From the NCBI GenBank assembly GCA_018401435.1, contig JAGYJW010000004.1, positions 184,153 through 248,152 on the forward strand: a stretch of 64,000 bases of DNA, in the 5' to 3' direction. The translations under genes were made by a program, and so were the position numbers. The notes under the pieces are model-generated. The model was not told the DNA's origin and did not search any database. It saw only the letters and a program-made list of their open reading frames with translations. Shown here one piece after another: positions 29,072 to 38,157 of the stretch. Position 1 is the first letter of the stretch, and the number at the start of each line of letters is the position of its first letter. The DNA is from Deltaproteobacteria bacterium. Lineage in GTDB: Bacteria; Myxococcota_A; UBA796; UBA2385.

Positions 29072-32000
29072 CTAGTGGTGTGCGCCGTCGGAACCATGCT
29101 GCGCCTCGGAACCACCTTCGTGGTTCGGTGCCGCGCCGTGATCGGCGCCGCCCGAGGCCGCCCCGTGACCGCCGTGGCCGTGGAGCTTGCTGGGAGAGTG
29201 ACTGACCCGCGCGAGATAGCGCACGCCGGGCTTCGTATTGAGCTCTTCGAGCATCGCGTAGGCCCGCGGCTCCTGCCAGAGCTTGCTGACAGAGCCGTCG
29301 GGGTCCTTGGCGTTGCCAAAGGTGATGGCGTCCGACGGACAGGCCTGGGCGCAAGCGGTGAGCTTGGTCAGGGCCGAGTCGGGCACGGTCATGCCGCGAT
29401 CCCGCCAGGCATCCTTGGCATCCCGGATCCGGTGCACGCAGAAGGTGCACTTCTCCATCACGCCCATCTCCCGGGTCGAGATGTCCGGGCTGAGCATGAG
29501 GTTGTAGGATTCCGGCCAGCGGAAGGTGTGGTAGTTGAATCGCCGCGCGGTGTAGGGGCAGTTGTTGCCGCAATAGCGCGTGCCCACGCAGCGGTTGTAG
29601 ACCATTGCGTTGAGGCCATCGAGGTTGTGGTAGGTGGCCAGCACCGGGCACACACCCTCACAAGGCGCGTGCGAGCACTGCTGGCACACATTCATCTGGA
29701 AGCGGACGTCGGGCTCTTCGGCGGTGCCTTCGAAGTAGCGGGACAGCCGGATCCAACCCATGTGGCGACCGATGCGGATCTGTTCGGGGCCCACGAAGGG
29801 GATGTTGTTCTCTGCGAAGCAGGCGGTCTCGCAGGCGCCGCAGCCGGTGCACCGGTTGTTGTCCACCGCCATCGCGAAGCGGTAGGTCGGGTGGTCCGGC
29901 TCCGGGTACATGTCGTTGAGGCCCGCGTCGGTGAGGCGGGCGTCTACGGGCACATGGTGGGCGGGCACGATGGACGCGGGCCCGTCGCCCTTGCCCAGAT
30001 CGTCGACGCTGACGGCGTAGTTGACGCCGCGGCCTTCCATGGTGATGGTGCCGATATAGCGATGCAGGGGCGACTTGTTGCCGGTCGCCGCGACGCTGCC
30101 GCCGATGCCCAGGGTCATCGCGCCGGCCGAATCCGCGCCGGAGTTGAACAGCTGCATCGGGTTGACGCCGAAGCCAGCGTAGCGACCGCTGCCCTTGTGG
30201 CCATTGCCCAGCACCACCGCGATGGTGTCGGGGCGAATGGTGGGGGCCGGCATCCAGCCCACCTCGATGGACCCCGCTGCGGTCGTGATCTTGGCGGTCT
30301 CGCCGTCCTTGAGACCCAGCCTGGCGGCCGTCTCGGGGTTGATCTCGGCCCAGGTACCCCAGGTGTAGGAGCTGATGGGCTCGGGCACTTCCTGCGCCCA
30401 TGGCTTGTTCGCGTGCCGGCCATCGAGGATGAAGGGGTGCACGAAGGCCGTCACCACGAGGTCGCCCGCAGGGGTCTTGGCGGCGGTGTCGGGAGCCTGG
30501 CCCAAGGAGAAGGTTGCGCCGGCTTCGCCGATTTCGGTGAAGTAGCCACCCGACTGCAAGGCGTCGGTCCAGAAGCCCTGGAAGGTGCCGGGGCGACCCG
30601 CCAGGGTCCAGACGCGGGCCTTCCACCATGCGGCGACGTAGTCCTTGTAGGAGGTCGCCCGCAGGTCGGGCAGGTTCAGGGCCATGGGGGCCTCGACCTC
30701 GCCGTCGATGGCGGCGGCCGGGGGGGCCTCCGCAGCGGCAGGGGCATCGGCCGCATCCGCAGCAGTGGCATCTGCAGCAGCGGCGGGCGGGACCAGCCCG
30801 GCGCCAGCGGCGATGGCCAGCAGCACATCGCCGACACCGCGCACGTCGTGGCGGACGCGCATGGTGGGCTGCTGCAAGGTGTAGATGCCGCGGAAGGACT
30901 CGGCGTCGCCCCAGTTTTCGAGCACGGTGCCGGGGGGCAGCACCAGCGCGCCGTCCACCAGAGAGTCCGTGGGCTCGTTCACAAAGGCGATCAGCTGGTC
31001 GACCTTGGCCAGGGCCTCTGCCGCGCCGGTGTCGGGGGGCAGCAGGTAGGCGGGGTCCAGGTCGTCGATGAAGAGCGCGCCGATGCGGCCGGCCTTGGCG
31101 TCTTCGATGACCTGGATGACGTCGGCGTAGCTGCCGAGGTCTTCCGTGTTGCGGGCACCGTTGAAGACCACCGTGCTGCCGATGGCGCCCGCGACCTCGT
31201 TGAGCACGAGGGTGGCGGTGGCCAGGGCGGTCGCTCCCAGGGAGGTGGTGAGCCCCCCGGGCAAGGCCAGGGACGGGGCGGCGGCCATCCAGCCAGCGAC
31301 CTCTTCGAGGCGGGCCAGGGCGATATCGGCGGCGGTGGCGATGCTGGCGGGGTCGATGCCGGCGAGCAGGCTGGACGCGGGGCCGCTATAGCCGCGCTTG
31401 GCGGCGACCAGGCTGGCCAGCGCCATGGCCACGCTGGCCTCGGTGCCGGGCTTGGCGCGGAGGTGCAGGTCGGCGACGATGCTGGAGTTGCTCAACCGGG
31501 CTTCGACCGCGACGGTGCGGGCGACAAAGCCGCCCACCTTGGGGTCGCGGCCTTCGGCCCAACCGCGCTGCATGCGCAGATCGCCCCAGCCATTCATGAA
31601 GTCGGCGCCGAAGCTGACGACGGTGTGAGCGGCCTCGAGCAGGTAGCGGGGCTCGCCGAAGACGCCGAAGACGGCCTGGGTGGCGGCGCGCAGGGCGTCG
31701 TGTTCCAGGGGGCTCCAGTAGACGACCCGGCCGCCGGCGGCCTGGACGAACTGGCGCACCAGCGCGCCTTGGCTGGCCGAGCGAGGGTGGCCCAGCCACA
31801 CGACCTGCTTGCCACCAGCGCGGGCCTTGGAGACCGCGGCAGCGGCCTCCTTGATGCCGTCATCCCAGGAGATGGCGCCGTTGCCCTTGCGGGGGCCGTC
31901 GAAGCGATCGGGGCTGTAGGTGCCGAGGATCTCCTGGAGACCCACCGCGCACAGCTTGCCGCGGCTCAGCGGGTGATCCGGGTTGCCCTCGAGCTTGACC

Positions 32001-32242
32001 ACGCGGCCTTCCCGCACCTTGGCCACCACGCCGCAGGAGGCGCTGCAGCCTCCGCAACGGGTCGCGAACAGGGTCGCGAGCCCAGGGGTGATCTGGTCGG
32101 GCTGCACCGTATAGGGCAGGACATTTTCCAGGGGGACGCGCGGCTCGATGATGTTCTCGATGCCGTTGCAGCCCACAGCGGCAGCCGCTGCACTGGATGC
32201 GCCGACTCCCTGCAGGAAGGTGCGCCGGTTCAGGTTCGCCAT
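29072..32242 (-). CDS. actB: Alternative complex III subunit B (molybdopterin-like fold plus Fe-S domain)
   Basis: The 1056-residue protein starts with a twin-arginine signal (NRRTFLQGVGASS) and a Cys at about residue 25 (AAVGC). The N-terminal two thirds resemble molybdopterin oxidoreductases, which in ActB have lost the cofactor; an early CGGCSASCG set is present. The C-terminal third is a NrfC-like ferredoxin region with clustered cysteines: CTGCGACETAC, CQQCSHAPCEGVC, CVGTRYCGNNC, CTFCVHR and CAQACP, enough for one 3Fe-4S and three 4Fe-4S clusters. Residues about 485-517 form an Ala/Pro-rich insert not expected in the core fold. The C-terminal tail is His/Gly rich. Confidence 0.94.
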   Translation of the reverse strand: MANLNRRTFLQGVGASSAAAAAVGCNGIENIIEPRVPLENVLPYTVQPDQITPGLATLFATRCGGCSASCGVVAKVREGRVVKLEGNPDHPLSRGKLCAVGLQEILGTYSPDRFDGPRKGNGAISWDDGIKEAAAAVSKARAGGKQVVWLGHPRSASQGALVRQFVQAAGGRVVYWSPLEHDALRAATQAVFGVFGEPRYLLEAAHTVVSFGADFMNGWGDLRMQRGWAEGRDPKVGGFVARTVAVEARLSNSSIVADLHLRAKPGTEASVAMALASLVAAKRGYSGPASSLLAGIDPASIATAADIALARLEEVAGWMAAAPSLALPGGLTTSLGATALATATLVLNEVAGAIGSTVVFNGARNTEDLGSYADVIQVIEDAKAGRIGALFIDDLDPAYLLPPDTGAAEALAKVDQLIAFVNEPTDSLVDGALVLPPGTVLENWGDAESFRGIYTLQQPTMRVRHDVRGVGDVLLAIAAGAGLVPPAAAADATAADAADAPAAAEAPPAAAIDGEVEAPMALNLPDLRATSYKDYVAAWWKARVWTLAGRPGTFQGFWTDALQSGGYFTEIGEAGATFSLGQAPDTAAKTPAGDLVVTAFVHPFILDGRHANKPWAQEVPEPISSYTWGTWAEINPETAARLGLKDGETAKITTAAGSIEVGWMPAPTIRPDTIAVVLGNGHKGSGRYAGFGVNPMQLFNSGADSAGAMTLGIGGSVAATGNKSPLHRYIGTITMEGRGVNYAVSVDDLGKGDGPASIVPAHHVPVDARLTDAGLNDMYPEPDHPTYRFAMAVDNNRCTGCGACETACFAENNIPFVGPEQIRIGRHMGWIRLSRYFEGTAEEPDVRFQMNVCQQCSHAPCEGVCPVLATYHNLDGLNAMVYNRCVGTRYCGNNCPYTARRFNYHTFRWPESYNLMLSPDISTREMGVMEKCTFCVHRIRDAKDAWRDRGMTVPDSALTKLTACAQACPSDAITFGNAKDPDGSVSKLWQEPRAYAMLEELNTKPGVRYLARVSHSPSKLHGHGGHGAASGGADHGAAPNHEGGSEAQHGSDGAHH

Positions 32243-32261
32243 GGGGAGGCTCCGCTCAGCT

Positions 32262-32963
32262 TCACTGGTGGCAGGTCCAGCAGTCCTTGATCTCGGCGCG
32301 ACGGAGTTCCGCCTGGGCGCCGTAATTTTCGTCGATCGAAGGGTGCTCTTTGTGGCAGTTCAGGCACCAGCCCATGGTGAGCTCGCTGACCCGGTACGCC
32401 ACGGTCATGTCGTCTTGAACTTCGCCATGACACTCCTGGCACGCCAACCCCGCGCGGACATGCCGCTTGTGGGTGAAGTACACGAAGTCGGGGAGGTCAT
32501 GGACCTTGACCCAGGGCACGGGCTCGCCTTTCTCGTGGTAGTCCTTGAGAAGGGCGAGGTCGGCCTGGGCTTGCTCGGAGCGTCCGTCGGTCGGCACGTA
32601 CTGGTGACAGCCCATGCAGGTCGAGGTCGGGGGCACGCCAGCGTGGCGGGACTTCCGAGCGTTGAAGTGGCAGTATTCGCATTCAATCTGCAGGCGCCCG
32701 GCGTGCAGACGGTGCGAATAGTTGATCGGCTGTTCGAGGACCTCGTCGCCCACGATTCCGTACGCCACGTGCTCATTTTCGATGGACCGGTTCGGGTCGG
32801 CGAAAATGGGGGACGGAGGTGGAAGGAGGAAGTGCTCTCCCTTGGGGAATTGCGCTTCCGTCGGCACGTCGTCCGCGTGACCGCTGCTGCTCGCGACCGC
32901 CATTGCGACGGCGACCGCGGCGGCGGGTGCGGCCAGCAGGAGCGCTCGCTTCCAGAGATGCAT
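32262..32963 (-). CDS. actA: Alternative complex III subunit A (pentahaem cytochrome c)
   Basis: The first gene of the operon encodes 233 residues from the ATG at 32963, giving a signal/anchor MHLWKRALLLAAPAAAVAVA. Five CxxCH haem motifs are visible: CEYCH, CMGCH, CQECH, CLNCH and CWTCH. This is the count found in ActA. It relays electrons from the ActB Fe-S clusters towards ActE or a mobile cytochrome c. A longer upstream frame exists but carries no sensible leader. Confidence 0.93.
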   Translation of the reverse strand: MHLWKRALLLAAPAAAVAVAMAVASSSGHADDVPTEAQFPKGEHFLLPPPSPIFADPNRSIENEHVAYGIVGDEVLEQPINYSHRLHAGRLQIECEYCHFNARKSRHAGVPPTSTCMGCHQYVPTDGRSEQAQADLALLKDYHEKGEPVPWVKVHDLPDFVYFTHKRHVRAGLACQECHGEVQDDMTVAYRVSELTMGWCLNCHKEHPSIDENYGAQAELRRAEIKDCWTCHQ

Positions 32964-33334
32964 GACGCCATCCGGCTTGGGTGTTCCGATCCAGGGGTGG
33001 ACCGACAGGGCCGGCACCCTAATGTGCGGTGGTGGAGGCAACAAGCCGCGATATTCCAACCGGTGGCTTGCGCGGGGTGGTCTCGCGGGAGTGGCCGGCG
33101 GAATCGGCATTCTCGCCGTGTGGCCCCCTCGATTTCACCGAAGCCCCGCGGGCGTGCTCGCAAGCACTTCCTGCGATTCGGCCGATAGCATGGGAACAAA
33201 CTGCAGTTTCGTGTAATATTGACCCGACGTTCTTGTAATCCGCCGATCGCGTCAGGGAACGGTCAAATCGTCGCAGGTGTCGGGACGGCTCCCCCGTGGT
33301 ACGGGCCCCTGTGGCGGCTTCAAGGGGTGTGCAC
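32964..33334. promoter_or_regulatory. Divergent promoter region of the act operon
   Basis: This 371-base gene-free stretch separates actA (minus) from a lipoprotein gene (plus). The section 33190-33265 is clearly more AT-rich than the surroundings. It has TTGACC-like hexamers on both strands and a 12-base perfect palindrome (33198-33209). No -35/-10 pair with a convincing 16-18 spacing was identified, so exact start sites are not proposed. Confidence 0.4.
33198..33209. promoter_or_regulatory. 12-bp perfect palindrome AAACTGCAGTTT, candidate operator
   Basis: A perfect 12-base palindrome lies 235 bases upstream of actA and 126 bases upstream of the divergent lipoprotein. It stands in an AT-rich patch. 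Such a site suits a dimeric helix-turn-helix regulator; the regulator is unknown and no other copy was noticed in the window. Confidence 0.35.
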
Positions 33335-33817
33335 ATGATTGGCAAGTGGACGATCGGCCTGCTGGCTTCGGCGGCACTGCTCGCAGGGGCCTGCGCCCGC
33401 AACGACGCGGCCGCGCGGCAGGCGCCCGCTGCCACCCAAGGCGCCGAGGTGCCGCTCCCCATCGCCATCGCCCCCGACCTGCCCCCGCCGCCACCTGCCC
33501 CGGGTGAGGAGGTCGGACCCAAGACCCTGGACAGCAAGGATCTCTACAGCATGTGCCGCGAGCGGGTCGAAGGCCGCGAGACCCCCGGCGAATGCACCAG
33601 CGACGCCGACTGCCAGAAGGCCGGCTGCTCGGGCGAGGTCTGCGTGGCGGTGCCCCAGGCCGCAGGAATGATGACCACCTGCGAGATCCGGCCCTGCTAC
33701 GCCGCCTTGGACAGCTGCGGCTGCCAAGAGGGCCTGTGCCGGTGGACCTTGAAAGAGGGCCCCATCGATCCCCTGCCTGGCGGCGGGCAGCCCATCCCCT
33801 TGCCACTTCCCCAGTAG
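33335..33817 (+). CDS. Cysteine-rich lipoprotein
   Basis: A 160-residue lipoprotein, MIGKWTIGLLASAALLAGAC, with lipobox LAGAC. A Pro-rich segment (DLPPPPPAPGEE) precedes about nine clustered cysteines (CTSDADCQKAGC, SGEVC, TTC, RPC, DSCGC, GLC) that resemble the eight-cysteine-cluster domain of myxobacterial secreted proteins. A GTG two codons upstream is an alternative start. The stop is two bases before rsmD, so they may share a transcript by position only. Its function is unknown. Confidence 0.75.
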   Translation: MIGKWTIGLLASAALLAGACARNDAAARQAPAATQGAEVPLPIAIAPDLPPPPPAPGEEVGPKTLDSKDLYSMCRERVEGRETPGECTSDADCQKAGCSGEVCVAVPQAAGMMTTCEIRPCYAALDSCGCQEGLCRWTLKEGPIDPLPGGGQPIPLPLPQ

Positions 33818-33819
33818 CG

Positions 33820-34419
33820 GTGCGCATCACCGGCGGTCGGCTGCGGGGCCGGGTGGTGCCCTCACCCGAAGGCGAGGGGATCCGCCCCACGGCCTCCCGG
33901 GTGCGTGAGGCCTGCTTCTCGATGCTGGGCAATGACCTGCACGGGCTCAGCGTTCTGGACGCCTTTGGAGGAAGCGGACTGCTCGCCTTCGAGGCTGCCA
34001 GCCGGGGTGCGCGCGCCGTCACTTTATTCGAGCGGGATCGCCGGGCGGCGGCGGCCTTGCAGCGGGTGGCGGGAGACCTCGGGGTCGAGATCGAGCTGGT
34101 GGTGGGCGATACCGCTCGTTTGATCGCCGGACGCAGCTTCGACCTCATCCTCGCGGACCCGCCCTATGGCGATGATCCGGTGCGCTGGCTCCGCTGCTTG
34201 GGCCCGGCGGCGACCTGGCGCCTGTGCATCGAGACCCGGGCCGGCGCGGCCCTGCCGCCTGCCATTGCCGGAATGCGTCGCCAGAAGGCGAAGACCTATG
34301 GCAGCTCAGCCCTGGCGATCTACGGGCCGGGGGCGGCGTCCGGTCTGGCGCCAGACCAGGTAGTCAGCGAGGATTCGGGCGTGGTCGAAGGCGATGGGGA
34401 GTCCGTCCAACAGGGGTGA
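33820..34419 (+). CDS. rsmD: 16S rRNA (guanine-N2)-methyltransferase RsmD-like
   Basis: The 199-residue protein begins at a GTG (33820) as MRITGGRLRGR, the invariant RsmD start, followed by RPTASRVREACFSML, the SAM-binding VLDAFGGSGLLAFEAASRGA, and the catalytic LILADPPYGDD (N/D-PPY motif). It methylates G966 (E. coli numbering) of 16S rRNA. The core ends around YGSSALAIYG. The last 27 residues are atypical and are encoded in a region that overlaps the convergent Nudix gene by 114 bases. Confidence 0.87.
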   Translation: MRITGGRLRGRVVPSPEGEGIRPTASRVREACFSMLGNDLHGLSVLDAFGGSGLLAFEAASRGARAVTLFERDRRAAAALQRVAGDLGVEIELVVGDTARLIAGRSFDLILADPPYGDDPVRWLRCLGPAATWRLCIETRAGAALPPAIAGMRRQKAKTYGSSALAIYGPGAASGLAPDQVVSEDSGVVEGDGESVQQG

Positions 34420-34773
34420 GGGCGAGGCCAGCCACTCCGCCATGCCGGCAATCGGCACCCAGCGGGCCTCTGCCGCGTCGTCCCCGGCCTGAAGCTCGCC
34501 CTGGGCCGTGGCGGTGAAGACCACCGAGAGCGTGTGCATGCGGGGGTCGCGGGCGGGGTCGGAGTAGACGTAGAGCAGCTCGTCGAGGCGGACGACGAGG
34601 CCCGTCTCTTCGAGCGCCTCTCGCCGCGCCGCGTCTTCGACCGCCTCGCCCTCGTCCACGAATCCCCCGGGCAGCGCCCAGCCCGCGGGCGGGTTGGCGC
34701 GTCGAATGAGGGCGACCGCGCCGTCGCGATCCACGATGACGTCGACAGTGGGCTTGGGATTGCGGTACTCCAT
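34306..34773 (-). CDS. Nudix hydrolase (ADP-ribose pyrophosphatase-like)
   Basis: This is a 155-residue Nudix protein starting at the ATG at 34773 (MEYRNPKPTVDVIV). The Nudix box reads GGFVDEGEAVEDAARREALEET and continues G-L, matching G-x5-E-x7-REUxEExGU. The substrate class (ADP-ribose or other nucleoside diphosphate derivatives) is inferred from the overall resemblance. The last 114 bases overlap the 3' end of rsmD on the other strand. Confidence 0.88.
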   Translation of the reverse strand: MEYRNPKPTVDVIVDRDGAVALIRRANPPAGWALPGGFVDEGEAVEDAARREALEETGLVVRLDELLYVYSDPARDPRMHTLSVVFTATAQGELQAGDDAAEARWVPIAGMAEWLASPSPLLDGLPIAFDHARILADYLVWRQTGRRPRPVDRQG

Positions 34774-34881
34774 GGGGACCTCCAGCCTTGGGGCGGCTTC
34801 GTAGGACTTCGGGGCTGCGGGGGTTAAGTAGCTCGGCGCGACAGCCGGCAGGCCCGGTCCCCTCGTCAAGGAGCGCTGCAG

Positions 34882-36204
34882 ATGGCCGAGCCCCGGGTGC
34901 TGATTGGAAGTGGTCCGGACGCCTTGCGTGCCGCGGCGGCGCTCGCGGCCCTCGGCCAGCGTGTGCTGCTGCTTCAGACCGGGCCGACGGCCAGCGGGCT
35001 GGTGGATGACAGCGTCGCTCTCGAGCTGCCCCGTTTTGCCTTGGACCCCAGTCTGGACGAATTGGCCCGGCAGGTCCTGGGCCCGCTGGAGGCCTGCCCG
35101 CCGCCCCGGGCGGGCCTGTTGACCGAGGCTGGAACGACCGCCTTGCCGCTGTCGGTGAACTTCGACCCGCGCATCCTGCCGATGCACCAGCGGGGCGACG
35201 CGTTGCGGGACTTTGCGCGTGCCCGCCTGCGGGCGGGCCTGGCCGATCTGGTCGGCGGTGGCCAGGAGGAGCGGACCCACCGGGACTGGGTGATCCGCCG
35301 CTTTGGTGCGGCTTTGTGGCGGACAGTCTATGCCCCCTACGCCCTGGCCCGCTGGGCTGCGCCCTCCGGAGAGCTGTCCAGCGCCCTGGCCCGGCACCAC
35401 CATGTGGGGGGCCCGCCCAGGGTGGGCCTGCGCGCCACCGAGCCCTTCGCCGCCCAAGTGGCGCGCGCGTCCGCCCTGATCGCCGCGGCAGGCGGCGAGA
35501 TCCGTGTGGCCGCGCGGCCCGAGGCGCTGATCGTCGAGGGCGGGCGGATCGGGTCGGTGCGGTTGTCGGGCGGAGAGACCCTGCGTCCGTCCGGTCCGCT
35601 CTGGCTGGCCCTGCCGCCTGCCCAGATCGCCGCTCTGATCGGTGCTGACCTGCCCCGGCCGGTGGCGGTCGACGCGGGCCGGCTGTCGGTCTTCGGTGCG
35701 GTGCGGGTGCGGGTCGAAGGCGCGCTGCCGGGCGATGGCGCCCCCTTCGACGTCGTGCAGGTCATCGATCCCGAGGCGCGGATCTGGCGCCTTCGCGCCG
35801 ACAGCCCGGGCCACTTCCTCGTGGACCTCACCGAAGCGCCGGATCGCCCACTACCCAGCGAAGATGAAGACCTGATGGGCCTTGTCGCCGATAGGCTCTC
35901 TGCGCTCGGCATCCGGGGGCGGCCGGTCGCACTGTGCCGGGTGCCGGGCTGGGAGCCCATCTGGCGGGCAAATGGTGCGCCCATCTTGCGCAGCCTGTTG
36001 CTGGGCTGGATGAAGCTGGGCTTGTCGGCGGTGGGCCGCGCTGGCGCCTTCGCACCCTTGGATCTGGGCCAAGAGCTCGCGGTCACGCATCGGGTCGCTG
36101 CCTCCGAGCCCGCAGATCTGGTGGAGCTGCAGCGGGTCGTGCTGCCCCGACCGGTGTGGCTGGACGATCTGCGGGCCGGCATGGGCGACTTTGTCAGCCG
36201 TTGA
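34882..36204 (+). CDS. FAD-dependent oxidoreductase, protoporphyrinogen-oxidase/amine-oxidase-like
   Basis: The 440-residue protein opens RVLIGSGPDALRAAAALAAL, a Rossmann dinucleotide-binding motif with a slightly degenerate GxGPxxL, followed by QRVLLLQTG. Mid-protein it has WRTVYAPYALARWAAPSGELS, which recalls UDP-galactopyranose mutase and protoporphyrinogen-oxidase-like flavoproteins. The C-terminal FAD-binding GD motif is not obvious. The substrate is unknown. The ATG is preceded by AAGGAGCGCTGCAG. It stands alone between a divergent Nudix gene and a convergent lipoprotein. Confidence 0.65.
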   Translation: MAEPRVLIGSGPDALRAAAALAALGQRVLLLQTGPTASGLVDDSVALELPRFALDPSLDELARQVLGPLEACPPPRAGLLTEAGTTALPLSVNFDPRILPMHQRGDALRDFARARLRAGLADLVGGGQEERTHRDWVIRRFGAALWRTVYAPYALARWAAPSGELSSALARHHHVGGPPRVGLRATEPFAAQVARASALIAAAGGEIRVAARPEALIVEGGRIGSVRLSGGETLRPSGPLWLALPPAQIAALIGADLPRPVAVDAGRLSVFGAVRVRVEGALPGDGAPFDVVQVIDPEARIWRLRADSPGHFLVDLTEAPDRPLPSEDEDLMGLVADRLSALGIRGRPVALCRVPGWEPIWRANGAPILRSLLLGWMKLGLSAVGRAGAFAPLDLGQELAVTHRVAASEPADLVELQRVVLPRPVWLDDLRAGMGDFVSR

Positions 36205-36231
36205 GGCTGCGAGACGCCCGAGCCGGGCGGC

Positions 36232-36741
36232 TCAGTACTTGGCCTTGAGGTTGTTGCACCACTCAATCTCGAAGTCGCCGCTCAGCTGCCCGTCGTCTTG
36301 AAAGCCGATGTCGAAGTTGCCCAGGGCCATGCCCTCCTCTTCGACGGAGTCCACCACCAGGGTGCCGGTGCGGGCCTTGAAGACCGTGAGGGTGTCGCCC
36401 TCGACCACCAGCAGGCGGGCGTCCACCGGGGCGTCGCCCTCCAGGTTGGTATTGGTCGAGACCACGTCGGTGGCCTCGAAGGTGAAGAGCAGGGCGGTCA
36501 TATCGTAGTCGGTGGGCACCGGGCCGCCATTCTCGTAGGTGGGGCCGCGCTTGACCCAGGCCATGTCCAGGCACTCGTCCTCGTGGTCGGTGAAGACCAG
36601 GTAGGGCCCGCCCCAGAAGTAGGCGGTGGCGTTCATCTTGTGGCCGGCGACCGTGCCCGTGATGTCGGCCGTGGACTGGGCGCCGCAGGCGCAGAGCGAG
36701 GTGAGGGCCAGGGCCATCAGGGCAGTCGGAAAGGGTCGCAT
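36232..36741 (-). CDS. Small secreted lipoprotein of unknown function
   Basis: The 169-residue product starts MRPFPTALMALALTSLCAC, with a lipobox-like LCAC and GGAGG five bases before the ATG at 36741. No recognised domain follows; the mature part is beta-rich in appearance (GTVAGHKMNATAYFWGG, ARTGTLVVDSVEEEGMALG) and ends in EWCNNLKAKY with one Cys. A long frame continuing upstream overlaps the crotonase and is not real. Confidence 0.72.
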   Translation of the reverse strand: MRPFPTALMALALTSLCACGAQSTADITGTVAGHKMNATAYFWGGPYLVFTDHEDECLDMAWVKRGPTYENGGPVPTDYDMTALLFTFEATDVVSTNTNLEGDAPVDARLLVVEGDTLTVFKARTGTLVVDSVEEEGMALGNFDIGFQDDGQLSGDFEIEWCNNLKAKY

Positions 36742-36834
36742 CGGGGCCTCCAGGGGGCGCAGTGTATTCGGACTGGAGCCCGGTGGCACCCACGCGATAC
36801 GGGCTCGCCGGGCGCCGACCAGCGGAGGAGGGCC

Positions 36835-37597
36835 ATGACTGTCGGGGCCGAAGGCGAAGGCAGGATCCGCCTGGCGGGTACGGACGCGCTGCCCGAGATC
36901 GTGCTGGATCGGCCCTGGGCGCGCAACGCCGTCAACTCGGCCATGGTGGCGGACCTCGAGGGCATCGTCAGCGCCCTGGAGGCCAGCCCGGCTGCCGCGG
37001 TGCTGTTGCGCGGGGCCGGTCCCGTCTTCTGTGCCGGCAGCGACCTGTCCGAGGTGCGTGCGGGCCTGGACCAGCCCGACCGCGCGCTGGCCCTCTGTCG
37101 CGCCATGACCGATGTCCTGGCGCGCCTCACCCGGCTGCCGCTGCTGCGGTTGGCGGCGGTGGAAGGCGCCGCCGTGGGCGGTGGGGCCGAGCTGATGCTC
37201 TGCTGCCACCGCGTCACCCTGGGGCAGGGGGCCACGGTCGGCTTCGTGCAGGCGTCGCTGGGTCTCAGTCCCGGTTGGGGCGGCGCTGCTCGCCTTGTCG
37301 ATCGCGTCGGTTCCCGGTCCGCCGCCCTGCTCCTGGCCGAGGCCCGGCGCCTGACCGCGGCACGGGCCCAGCCGCCGGCCTCGCCGACGAGGTGGTCGAG
37401 GCCGGCGCGGCGCCGCGGCGGCCACCCGCTGGTTGACCGCCCTGCCTGCGTGGGACAGCCCCAGGTGCTGCGCGCCGCGGTCGCCGTGGCCCAAGCCGGC
37501 GGCCATGCGCCCCCCGAACAGCAGGCCTTTGCCGCGTTGTGGGGTGGTCCCGCGCACCCGTGCCCCAGCCAGCCTCCCCCAGGGGAGGGGAAGGTGA
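36835..37597 (+). CDS. Enoyl-CoA hydratase/isomerase family protein (frame disrupted)
   Basis: The crotonase fold is recognisable: PEIVLDRPWARNAVNS, the oxyanion loop AGSDLSEVRAG, AAVEGAAVGGGAELMLCC and FVQASLGLSPGWGGAARL. From about 37370 the natural sequence hops through three frames: LTAARAQ, then GLADEVVEAGAAP, then AAATRWLTALPAWDSP, then back to QVLRAAVAVAQAGGHAPPE. Each hop is one base backwards, so three single-base deletions reconstruct a normal C-terminus. The end is uncertain; a TGA at 37595-37597 in another frame would overlap the GTG of the next gene. GGAGGAG precedes the ATG. The substrate is unknown. Confidence 0.72.
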
Positions 37598-38106
37598 GGG
37601 CTGTCTTCCGCCTGCTCCTCGTGGGGCTGCTGGCCGTTGGCTGTCGCCCCAAGGCCGCGCCACCGCTGCAAGGCGGTGTCTCGGAGCTGCCGCCCACACC
37701 GCCCCAGGCCCCGGCGGGCAGCCTGCGCGGCGGACGCTTTGAAGACATGGACGGCATCTTTGCCATGGCCTTGCCCGATGGCTGGCGGGTGCGCCCCGGC
37801 TGGGCCGCCGACGCCTTGCGCCTGAGCCTGGAGGACCCCGCCACGGGCGCCCAGATCACGGTCTACCGCTACGAGGGCGAGGATCTCCACCCCCGGCCCC
37901 GCGAGGGTTGCGACTGGCGCTTTCAGGACCAGGGGCCCTATACGACGCTGCGGACCTCGGGCCCCCAAGGCGCGACGGCCTGCCTCGCCCTCGAGCCCGA
38001 CGCGCGCAAACGCGTCGCCTGGCTCACGGCGCGATCCGGCTACACCTGGCAGCTTGAGCTGAGCTGTCCGGTCGCGGGGCTGCTGCCGGGTGGCATGCAG
38101 GGGTAG
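37594..38106 (+). CDS. Small lipoprotein
   Basis: A 170-residue lipoprotein from a GTG start with GGGGAGGGG just upstream: MRAVFRLLLVGLLAVGC, lipobox AVGC. The mature part contains GGRFEDMDGIFAMALPDGWR and IVYRYEG-like strands, a pattern seen in small secreted proteins with a PsbP/Mog1-like fold, which is only a suggestion. It is read in the same frame as the first part of the crotonase without an intervening stop, but the signal peptide and ribosome site mark a separate gene. Confidence 0.65.
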   Translation: MRAVFRLLLVGLLAVGCRPKAAPPLQGGVSELPPTPPQAPAGSLRGGRFEDMDGIFAMALPDGWRVRPGWAADALRLSLEDPATGAQITVYRYEGEDLHPRPREGCDWRFQDQGPYTTLRTSGPQGATACLALEPDARKRVAWLTARSGYTWQLELSCPVAGLLPGGMQG

Positions 38107-38157
38107 AGGCCCTGGGCGCTGCCCGCTGGCAGGCCCCGCCCCTGACCAGCCCGCCGT

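Noticed and set aside
33019..33537. A minus-strand frame of 172 codons in the act control region
   Set aside because: It overlaps the start of the Cys-rich lipoprotein, lacks a start site and has the composition of random GC-rich sequence.
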